Shown here: positions 1 to 4,976 of the stretch, piece after piece
Position numbering within the stretch: the first letter of the stretch is position 1
Layout: every line of letters starts with the position of its first letter
NCBI GenBank assembly: GCA_900765105.1
Contig: CAAFQM010000367.1
Coordinates: 1-5,766, forward strand
Reading direction: 5' to 3'
Source: an uncultured Faecalibacterium sp.
GTDB taxonomy: Bacteria > Bacillota > Clostridia > Oscillospirales > Ruminococcaceae
Length of the DNA stretch: 5,766 bases
Translations under genes and position numbers: made by a program
The notes under the pieces: model-generated
Seen by the model: only the letters and a program-made list of their open reading frames with translations
What the model was told of the DNA's origin: nothing
Database searches by the model: none

Positions 1-31
1 AATATGGCCCCAATAAGTCAGAACCAGAAAT

Positions 32-37
32 GAGGTG
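32..37 (+). promoter_or_regulatory. Ribosome binding site of rpmE
   Basis: GAGGTG is a six-base match to the anti-Shine-Dalgarno sequence and lies 6 nt before the ATG at 44. It settles the start: an in-frame GTG at 35 overlaps this site and has no site of its own, so it is not the initiation codon. Confidence 0.85.
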
Positions 38-43
38 AAAAGA

Positions 44-244
44 ATGAAACAGGGTATCCATCCGAACTACGTTGACTGCACCATCACCTGCGCATGCGGC
101 AACGTCATTAAGACTCGTTCCACCAAGCCTGAGATCCACGTCGAAGTTTGCTCCAAGTGCCATCCTTTCTACACTGGCAAGCAGAAGCTGGTTGACACCG
201 GCGGACGTGTTGAGCGCTTCAATAAGCGTTTCGGCCGTAAGTAA
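44..244 (+). CDS. rpmE: 50S ribosomal protein L31 (bL31), zinc-binding form
   Basis: Structural protein of the large ribosomal subunit that sits at the subunit interface and helps form the bridge to the 30S head. The 66-aa product has the usual length of Firmicute bL31. It starts MKQGIHPNY and carries the family motif CSKCHPFYTGKQ (residues 36-47), followed by GGRVERFNKRFG near the C-terminus. Four cysteines, C16, C18, C36 and C39, form the zinc ribbon, so this is the Zn-containing (C+) type and not the cysteine-free paralogue made under zinc starvation. The ATG at 44 is chosen over an in-frame GTG at 35 because a GAGGTG ribosome binding site overlaps that GTG. The gene stands alone: a strong terminator follows 12 nt after the stop. 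Its own promoter is not visible in the 43 bases upstream and probably lies outside the window. Confidence 0.97.
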   Translation: MKQGIHPNYVDCTITCACGNVIKTRSTKPEIHVEVCSKCHPFYTGKQKLVDTGGRVERFNKRFGRK

Positions 245-256
245 TTATGGTTTTTC

Positions 257-291
257 AAAGCACCGTTTCCTTCGGGAGACGGTGCTTTTTT
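257..291 (+). terminator. Intrinsic terminator of rpmE
   Basis: A 14-bp hairpin (arms 257-270 and 275-288, one G-U pair) is capped by a TTCG tetraloop and runs into a six-T tract (286-291). It directly follows the rpmE stop codon and separates rpmE from the ABC operon. The A-rich 5' foot could make it partly bidirectional, but no gene points towards it on the other strand. Confidence 0.95.
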
Positions 292-313
292 GTTACGCGG
301 AAAGGCGGCTCTT

Positions 314-334
314 AAAGATTCTTAAGAAATCTTT
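314..334 (+). repeat. AT-rich inverted repeat upstream of the ABC operon
   Basis: The arms AAAGATT (314-320) and AATCTTT (328-334) are perfect inverted repeats around a 7-nt centre, and a 10-bp perfect palindrome TTCTTAAGAA (319-328) lies inside. It sits after the rpmE terminator and about 20-40 bases before the probable promoter. It could be an operator for a dimeric regulator. A role as a weak second terminator is less likely, because the stem is AT-rich and followed by only four Ts. No regulator can be named from the sequence. Confidence 0.4.
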
Positions 335-356
335 TGCGCTTGTGCCCGGGATTGAC

Positions 357-385
357 TTAAAAATTACACATTTACCGTCTACAAT
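357..385 (+). promoter_or_regulatory. Probable sigma-A promoter of the GldA/F/G-like operon
   Basis: The -10 candidate TACAAT (380-385) matches five of six consensus bases. At the ideal 17-nt spacing stands TTAAAA (357-362), a four of six match. A better-looking -35, TTGACT at 352-357, would need a 22-nt spacer and is therefore doubtful. Transcription would begin near 391-393, leaving a leader of about 35 nt before the GTG start at 426. The preceding terminator makes a promoter in this gap necessary. Confidence 0.5.
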
Positions 386-425
386 AATGCAGCATTGAAA
401 CAACAAGACAAAAGGAGCGTTTGCT

Positions 426-1397
426 GTGATCGAAGTATCGCATCTGAGCAAGAACTATGGTTCCCGCCCGGCGGTGAAAGATCTGTCCTTCACGGTGGGG
501 GACGGCCAGATCTTCGGCCTGCTGGGGCCGAACGGTGCGGGCAAATCCACGATTATGAACATTCTCACCGGCTACATTGCCCCCACCTCCGGCGAGGTGA
601 AGGTGGCGGGCTTTTCGCTGCCGGAACAGGCGCAGCAGGCCAAGGCCTGTGTGGGCTACCTGCCGGAACAGCCTCCGCTTTACCCGGAAATGACCGTGCA
701 GGAATATCTGGATTTTGCGTCCGAGCTGAAAGGCGTCCGCCGCGCCGAACGCAAAGAGCAGGTGCGCAGAGCCGCCCGCCGCACCGGGCTGGAAGAGGTT
801 CTGCCCCGGCTCATCCGCAGCCTGTCCAAGGGTTACCGCCAGCGTGTCGGTATTGCACAGGCGCTGCTGGGCAGCCCGAAGCTCATCATTCTCGACGAGC
901 CTACGGTAGGCCTCGACCCGGCGCAGGTCATCGAGATCCGCAAACTGATCCGGGAGCTGGGCAAGGCGCACACAGTGATCCTTTCCAGCCACATTCTCAG
1001 CGAGGTGCAGGCGGTGTGCAGTCAGGTGCTTATCCTTGCCAAGGGGCGTCTTGTGGCTGTGGGCGCACCGGATGAACTGGGCGAAAAGCTCAGCTCCGGC
1101 AGCTGCCTGAAAGCCACCGTGCTGGGCAACGGGCAGACCGTGCTGAAGGCGGTTGGCTCGATCCCGGGCATCCGCAAGGTGGAGCTGGAAGGGGAGAGCG
1201 ACGGTCAGGTGACCTTTACCGCCGAGAGCACGGATGACACCGATCGCCGCGCCGAAGTATCCCGGGCGCTCTCACAGGCGGGCTGCACGGTGCTGGCGCT
1301 TTCTGCTGAAAGCAAAACACTGGAGGACGTGTTCCTGGCACTGACCGAAGCGCAGACCGGGGAAAGCCCTGCCGAAGAAGAGGAGGATGAGGAATGA
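426..1397 (+). CDS. ABC transporter ATP-binding protein, GldA/CcmA-like
   Basis: Cytoplasmic ATPase subunit that should drive the ABC-2 permease encoded next. The 323-aa protein has a full nucleotide-binding domain in residues 1-225: Walker A GPNGAGKST (34-42), Q-loop around YLPEQPPLYPEMT (78-90), signature LSKGYRQR (133-140), Walker B LIILDEP (153-159) and the switch histidine H189 in SSHILSEV. The SKGYRQR signature and the YLPEQ..LYPEMTV Q-loop are typical of the GldA/CcmA (COG1131) group. Residues 226-310 form a C-terminal accessory domain common in this group, and the tail (about 313-323) is strongly acidic, ending EEEEDEE. Start is GTG at 426 with AAAGGAG (411-417) 8 nt upstream. The stop codon overlaps the next start (ATGA, 1394-1397), so translation of the two is probably coupled. 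The substrate is unknown. The GldA assignment rests on the neighbouring genes as much as on this sequence. Confidence 0.93.
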   Translation: MIEVSHLSKNYGSRPAVKDLSFTVGDGQIFGLLGPNGAGKSTIMNILTGYIAPTSGEVKVAGFSLPEQAQQAKACVGYLPEQPPLYPEMTVQEYLDFASELKGVRRAERKEQVRRAARRTGLEEVLPRLIRSLSKGYRQRVGIAQALLGSPKLIILDEPTVGLDPAQVIEIRKLIRELGKAHTVILSSHILSEVQAVCSQVLILAKGRLVAVGAPDELGEKLSSGSCLKATVLGNGQTVLKAVGSIPGIRKVELEGESDGQVTFTAESTDDTDRRAEVSRALSQAGCTVLALSAESKTLEDVFLALTEAQTGESPAEEEEDEE

Positions 1398-2266
1398 CCG
1401 CGATCTTCAAACGCGAAGTCCGCAGCTGCTTCCACGGCATGATCGGCTATGTGCTCACCGCCTTCATGCTGGCGGCCAGCGCCATCTACTTTGTGGCGCT
1501 GAACCTGGGCTATGGTCTGACGGACTTTGGCTATTATACGCTTTACCGAACGATTTTTGTGCTGCTTTTGTATATTCCGGTGCTGACCATGCGCTCCTTT
1601 GCCGAGGAACGCCGCAGCCGCACCGATCAGCTTCTGCTGACAAGTCCCGTGTCGGTATGGGGCATCGTGCTGGGCAAGTTTCTGGCGCTGTGCGTAGTGT
1701 TTGCGCTGCCCTGCATCGCGGATGCCGTCATGATCCTTGTGCTGGCGGCGCTGGGCGCGGCCGGAACTTCCACACTGGCCAATTTCGCCGCACTGCTGTG
1801 CTATTTTCTCATGGGCTGCGCTGCCATTGCCATTGGAGTTTTTCTGTCCGGCCTGACCGAGAACCAGATCATTGCCGCCGTGGCGGGCATCGCCGCGCTG
1901 CTGCTGGCCTATATGATGCCCAGCCTGCGCAGCATGTTCACCACGGGCAGTGCCGTGGCGCTGGCGCTGTTTGCGGTGATCGCCGCCGTGTTCAGCGTGG
2001 TGGCGGGCCTGCGCACCCGGAGTTTCACGCTGGGATGCCTGAGCTTTGCAGCCTGTTGTGTGGCACTGACAGCGCTGTTTCTGCTGCGGAGCACATGGCT
2101 GACCGAAGCATTCAGCGCTGTACTCAGTGCGCTATGCCTGTTTACGCCCTTTGAAGAATTTGTCAACAACAATTTTTCCATCCCGACGCTGGTGTACTAC
2201 CTGACCGTGGCCGGCCTGTTTCTGTTCTTTACAGCGCAGGGGCTGGAAAAGCGCCGCTGGAACTGA
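1394..2266 (+). CDS. ABC-2 type permease, GldF-like
   Basis: Membrane-spanning partner of the preceding ATPase. The 290-aa protein starts with a short amphipathic stretch (MTAIFKREVRS) and has about six to eight hydrophobic segments, near residues 17-38, 50-66, 91-120, 127-152, 157-175, 186-206, 213-232 and 265-282. Between the second and third lies the cytoplasmic motif LTMRSFAEERRSRTDQLLLTSP (about 64-85, as read in the sequence), the hallmark of ABC-2/GldF permeases. The C-terminus, from LFTPFEEFVNNNFSI through YYLTVAGLFLFFTAQGLEKRRW, matches the usual ending of this family, so the gene is complete. It overlaps the ATPase stop by 4 bp, and the gldG-like gene follows 15 nt later. The family includes exporters and machines that act on surface components. 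No substrate can be read from the sequence. Confidence 0.92.
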   Translation: MTAIFKREVRSCFHGMIGYVLTAFMLAASAIYFVALNLGYGLTDFGYYTLYRTIFVLLLYIPVLTMRSFAEERRSRTDQLLLTSPVSVWGIVLGKFLALCVVFALPCIADAVMILVLAALGAAGTSTLANFAALLCYFLMGCAAIAIGVFLSGLTENQIIAAVAGIAALLLAYMMPSLRSMFTTGSAVALALFAVIAAVFSVVAGLRTRSFTLGCLSFAACCVALTALFLLRSTWLTEAFSAVLSALCLFTPFEEFVNNNFSIPTLVYYLTVAGLFLFFTAQGLEKRRWN

Positions 2267-2281
2267 GAGGAGGATGCAACC

Positions 2282-3712
2282 ATGAAAAAAATCCGCTTTT
2301 CTTCCTCGAACGGCAAAGTGTTCCGCAACGGGCTGTATTCAACGGCCATTCTGGCGGCGGCTGTCATTCTGGCTGTGCTGCTCAACCTTCTGGTGCGGGC
2401 AGTGCCGTCAAAGTATACGGAGCTCGACCTTTCCGCCGCCAAAATGTACACGCTGGGCGACAGCTCCAAAGAGCTGGTGGATGGTCTGAATCAGGATATC
2501 ACCATTTATTATCTGTGTGAGACCGGCAGCGAGGACACCATTATCACAAAGCTGCTGGACCACTACGGTGAAGAAAGCAGCCATCTGCACTGGGAACGGA
2601 AGGATCCGGCCCTCTATCCGGCCTTTGCAGCGCAGTATGGTGCGGAAAATGTCTCCACCGGCAGCCTGATCGTTGTCAGCGGGGAAAACAGTGTGGTGCT
2701 GGACGCGGCAGACCTGTACGAGTATGATTACTCGGACTACTACACCACTGGTGCTGCCAATGTGACCTTCGGCGGTGAAAAGCAGATCACCTCAGCGATC
2801 TACAAGCTGACCAGTGCTGAAGAAAGCCACGCTTACTATACGACCAACCACGGCGAACAGGCACCCACTTCCTCGCTGACCAATGCGCTGGAAGCACAGA
2901 ACATCAGCCTGCAGCCGCTGGATCTGCTCACGGCAACCATCCCGGATGATTGTGAATTGCTCATCATCAATGACCCTGCATCGGACTTTGCGTCCGATAG
3001 CCTTGCGGACGAATTGGGCCAGCTGCAGACCTATCTGGAAAACGGCGGCAAAGTGCTGCTCACCACAAGCGCTTACTATGAGACGCCCAATCTGGATGCG
3101 GTGATGGCGCAGTTCGGCCTGACCCGTGAACCGGGCCTTGTGGTGGAAGGTGATGCGGGCCACGCCCTGTACGGCTATCCGTATTCGCTCTTCCCGGACT
3201 ACAGCACCACGGATGAGAGCACGGTGATGGACGGCGTGAACCAGAGTGCCCGTGTCATGCTGGCCGCAGCGCAGGGCATCAACATCGCCGAGACGGAGAA
3301 CGTCACAGCGGAATCGTTGCTGAACACTTCGGAGGACGCCTACAGCAAGCAGAACCTGAACGAGAACTCCACCACGGCAAAGGAGGACGGCGACACCGAC
3401 GGCCCCTTCGCGCTGGCGGTGTGGGCGCGCAATGAGGACACCGGTACCGAAGTGGTCTGGATCGGCTGCCCGAATATGGACAATGAGGAACTGTACCAGC
3501 GCATCCCGGGCAACCTGACCTTCCTGCAGGGCTGCGCCGCTTCGCTTGCCGGACAGGACGGCGTCCTCATCGACACCAAGGCGCTGGAAGCCGCCCCCAT
3601 TACGGTGGCCTCCTCCACGGCAACGGCGCTGGGGCTTGTGTTCGTCTTTGCACTGCCCGCAGCGGTGCTGATCGCAGGTGCTGTTGTGGTACTGCTGCGC
3701 CGCCGCAGATAA
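2282..3712 (+). CDS. GldG-like ABC transporter auxiliary protein (ABC_transp_aux / PF09822 type)
   Basis: Membrane-anchored auxiliary component of the transporter. The 476-aa protein has a basic N-terminus, one transmembrane segment at about 19-40, a large extracytoplasmic domain (about 41-445), a second membrane segment at about 446-471 and a terminal RRRR anchor that keeps the tail inside. The family signature follows the first membrane span: LDLSAAKMYTLGDSSKELV (48-66), comparable to the DLT..K.YTLS..T motif of GldG. TTNHGEQ (187-193) and IINDPASDF..DSLADELGQLQTYLENGGKVLL (228-260) match the conserved core of the domain, which resembles a non-enzymatic class I glutamine amidotransferase-like fold. 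Residues 340-372 are a polar, Asn/Ser/Glu-rich loop, probably flexible. The ribosome binding site AGGAGG (2268-2273) stands 8 nt before the ATG. GldG is essential for gliding in Flavobacterium; in Firmicutes its job is not known. Confidence 0.88.
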   Translation: MKKIRFSSSNGKVFRNGLYSTAILAAAVILAVLLNLLVRAVPSKYTELDLSAAKMYTLGDSSKELVDGLNQDITIYYLCETGSEDTIITKLLDHYGEESSHLHWERKDPALYPAFAAQYGAENVSTGSLIVVSGENSVVLDAADLYEYDYSDYYTTGAANVTFGGEKQITSAIYKLTSAEESHAYYTTNHGEQAPTSSLTNALEAQNISLQPLDLLTATIPDDCELLIINDPASDFASDSLADELGQLQTYLENGGKVLLTTSAYYETPNLDAVMAQFGLTREPGLVVEGDAGHALYGYPYSLFPDYSTTDESTVMDGVNQSARVMLAAAQGINIAETENVTAESLLNTSEDAYSKQNLNENSTTAKEDGDTDGPFALAVWARNEDTGTEVVWIGCPNMDNEELYQRIPGNLTFLQGCAASLAGQDGVLIDTKALEAAPITVASSTATALGLVFVFALPAAVLIAGAVVVLLRRRR

Positions 3713-3724
3713 GGAGGACCGACC

Positions 3725-4708
3725 ATGAAAACAAAACAGCGCACTCTCGCAGTACTTCTGGTGCTGATTTTAGTGCTGAGCGGGGCGCTTTTCTGGCTGG
3801 ACCGCAGCAACACGCAGACGGAAGAAGCCGCCAGCGCTGCCGCAGAGGGGGACATTCCGCTTTCTTCCTTTGCGGCGGGGGAGCTGGAAACGATACAGTA
3901 CACCTATCAGGGCGAAACTCTGACACTGGACTATGATTCCGGCCGCTGGACGCTGGAAGAGGACCCGGACTATCATCTGGACGAATCCGCCTGCAACACC
4001 ATGGTCACGGCGCTGGCCGCCCTGAACGCCAAACGTCAGCTGACCGCCCAGCCCGGCGAGGACTACGGCCTGAGCGACCCGGTCGTTACTGTTACAGTGA
4101 AAGCGGCGGGTGAGACGAACACGTTTGCGTTCGGCTCCGAAAATACGGTCACCGGCGACCTGTATGTACAGAAAGCCGGGGATGATGCCGTGTATGCGGT
4201 GCCCGGCAACCGGGCAGCCTGCTTTGAGCTGACCAAAGCAGAACTCTTCGGCAGCTTCAACCCGGCGGGACTGACCGTTTCCGCGCTGGAAAAAGTGAGC
4301 ATCACCACCGGCAGCGGCACCCTTGCCTTGACCGAGGTGTCCGAGCCGGCAGGCAGTGGAGCTTCCTCAGAGGAAGCGGACAGTGATTCGGTCAGCTACC
4401 AGACGGTGTGGCGGCTGGACAGCGCCCCGGAGAGCGATCTGGATAGTGACACCGTGCAGGACCTGCTCTCGGCACTGGCAGGCTATGTTTCCGCACAGGT
4501 GACCGGGGCAGACCCCGCAGCCTACGGATTCGATGCTCCGCTTGCTACGGTGCAGGCCGAAACCGCAGACGGCACAGCGACGCTGCAGTATGCTTCCAAT
4601 GCCGATGGCTGCTGGCTGATGCAGGACGGGGACAGTTCGGTCTACGCAGTGGATGTCAGTGTGGTCAACGCCATTCTGCAGGCAGCGGAAAGCCTGCAGG
4701 GCAAATAA
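3725..4708 (+). CDS. DUF4340 domain-containing membrane-anchored protein
   Basis: Last gene of the operon and of unknown biochemical function. The 327-aa product has an N-terminal signal anchor (basic MKTKQR, hydrophobic 8-25, no cysteine lipobox), then a serine/alanine/glutamate-rich linker and an extracytoplasmic region. The region contains two similar units of about 80-85 residues. Unit 1 (75-159) runs from WTLEEDPDYHLD through DYGLSDPVVTV to DDAVYAV. Unit 2 (229-309) runs from WRLDSAPESDLD through AYGFDAPLATV to DSSVYAV. They are joined by a low-complexity Gly/Ser/Glu stretch (209-222). The YGL..P..TV element is typical of DUF4340 (PF14238), a domain regularly encoded after gldG-like genes. 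The start is supported by AAGGAGG (3711-3717), which overlaps the gldG-like stop, 7 nt before ATG. It is probably a surface partner of the GldF/G-like complex. Confidence 0.85.
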   Translation: MKTKQRTLAVLLVLILVLSGALFWLDRSNTQTEEAASAAAEGDIPLSSFAAGELETIQYTYQGETLTLDYDSGRWTLEEDPDYHLDESACNTMVTALAALNAKRQLTAQPGEDYGLSDPVVTVTVKAAGETNTFAFGSENTVTGDLYVQKAGDDAVYAVPGNRAACFELTKAELFGSFNPAGLTVSALEKVSITTGSGTLALTEVSEPAGSGASSEEADSDSVSYQTVWRLDSAPESDLDSDTVQDLLSALAGYVSAQVTGADPAAYGFDAPLATVQAETADGTATLQYASNADGCWLMQDGDSSVYAVDVSVVNAILQAAESLQGK

Positions 4709-4716
4709 AATTTTTG

Positions 4717-4758
4717 CATGCGCCGTAAGGGAAAACCCGCTGCGGCGCATGTTTTTTT
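4717..4758 (+). terminator. Intrinsic terminator of the GldA/F/G-like operon
   Basis: Hairpin with outer arms CATGCGCCG (4717-4725) and CGGCGCATG (4743-4751), a small interruption, an inner GGG/CCC stem and an AAAA loop, followed by seven Ts (4752-4758). It begins 8 nt after the DUF4340 stop codon and closes the four-gene operon. Confidence 0.95.
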
Positions 4759-4798
4759 GTTGCTTTTCGTAAAGTTCCGGCAAACATCGACAGAGCAA

Positions 4799-4827
4799 TT
4801 GACATTTGCTGCCGGATTGTTTATGAT
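4799..4827 (+). promoter_or_regulatory. Sigma-A promoter of the potA transcription unit
   Basis: A perfect -35 TTGACA (4799-4804), a 17-nt spacer and a five of six -10 TATGAT (4822-4827) make this a near-consensus vegetative promoter. Transcription should start at about 4832-4835, so the RNA begins at or just before GACAGGG, the strand that can pair with the downstream terminator. A promoter this strong fits control by attenuation after initiation. Confidence 0.9.
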
Positions 4828-4831
4828 AAAC

Positions 4832-4943
4832 GGTGACAGGGCAGAATAACTGCGCAACAATAGGACGACCGTCATGGATGTTGTGCGCGGGGATGGTCAC
4901 CCTGATGCGAGCAGGAGATGGGGCGTAAGACCCTGTCTTTTTT
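4832..4943 (+). promoter_or_regulatory. Candidate riboswitch or attenuator leader of potA (class not recognised)
   Basis: Structured 5' leader between the promoter and potA. Seen in the sequence: (a) GGTGAC (4832-4837) pairs perfectly with GTCACC (4896-4901) and can close a domain of about 70 nt. (b) Inside it, TGCGCAACA (4851-4859) pairs with TGTTGTGCG (4879-4887) over nine base pairs including two G-U, leaving a 19-nt loop that contains GACGACCGTC. (c) A short GCAG/CTGC hairpin (4841-4844/4850-4853) competes with the foot of that helix. (d) CCTG/CAGG (4901-4904/4912-4915) forms a linker hairpin. (e) GACAGGG (4835-4841) is exactly complementary to CCCTGTC (4931-4937), the 3' arm of the terminator. 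Pairings (a) and (e) share bases 4835-4837 and exclude each other, a natural on/off switch. I see none of the conserved cores of TPP, SAM, purine, lysine, FMN, cobalamin, glycine, guanidine-I, preQ1-I, ZTP or c-di-GMP-I riboswitches. Given the gene, a polyamine or related amine is the natural ligand guess, but that is inference. Confidence 0.6.
4916..4943 (+). terminator. Regulated intrinsic terminator in the potA leader
   Basis: AGATGGGG (4916-4923) pairs with CCCTGTCT (4931-4938) in an 8-bp stem with two adjacent wobble pairs and a 7-nt loop, followed at once by a T tract (4938-4943). It lies 15 nt before the potA ribosome binding site, so it must be bypassed for potA to be expressed. The modest stem and the perfect complement of its 3' arm at the RNA's 5' end suggest a conditional terminator. 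Confidence 0.75.
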
Positions 4944-4957
4944 CGTATCTGAGTTAC

Positions 4958-4964
4958 AAGGAGG
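4958..4964 (+). promoter_or_regulatory. Ribosome binding site of potA
   Basis: AAGGAGG is a strong Shine-Dalgarno sequence. It lies 12 nt before the ATG at 4977, slightly further than usual. The nearer ATG (4967) and TTG (4970) are in another frame, and a TGA at 4971-4973 blocks any earlier start in the potA frame, so 4977 is the only upstream start that fits. Confidence 0.8.
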
Positions 4965-4976
4965 ATATGTTGAAAA

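Noticed and set aside
35..43. GTG at 35 as the rpmE start, giving a three-residue longer protein.
   Set aside because: It overlaps the GAGGTG ribosome binding site, and bL31 proteins begin with the MKxGIHP pattern that starts at 44.
352..357. TTGACT as the -35 of the ABC operon promoter.
   Set aside because: Its distance to the good -10 TACAAT is 22 nt, too far for sigma-A; TTAAAA at 357-362 has the right 17-nt spacing despite the weaker match.
372..992. Long open frames on the - strand opposite the ATPase, and similar ones opposite the GldG-like, DUF4340 and potA genes.
   Set aside because: They lie antisense to clear protein families, lack ribosome binding sites, and encode low-complexity His/Arg/Ser-rich sequence typical of GC-rich shadow frames.
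4759..4798. Gap between the operon terminator and the potA promoter searched for small genes, RNAs or repeats.
   Set aside because: Only 40 bases with no stem, reading frame or recognisable site.
4895..4923. Partial likeness to the TPP riboswitch (an ACCCTGAT stretch resembling the AACCTGAT core).
   Set aside because: The CTGAGA core and the GGATAATGCCAGCG continuation are missing, and the gene is a polyamine transporter.
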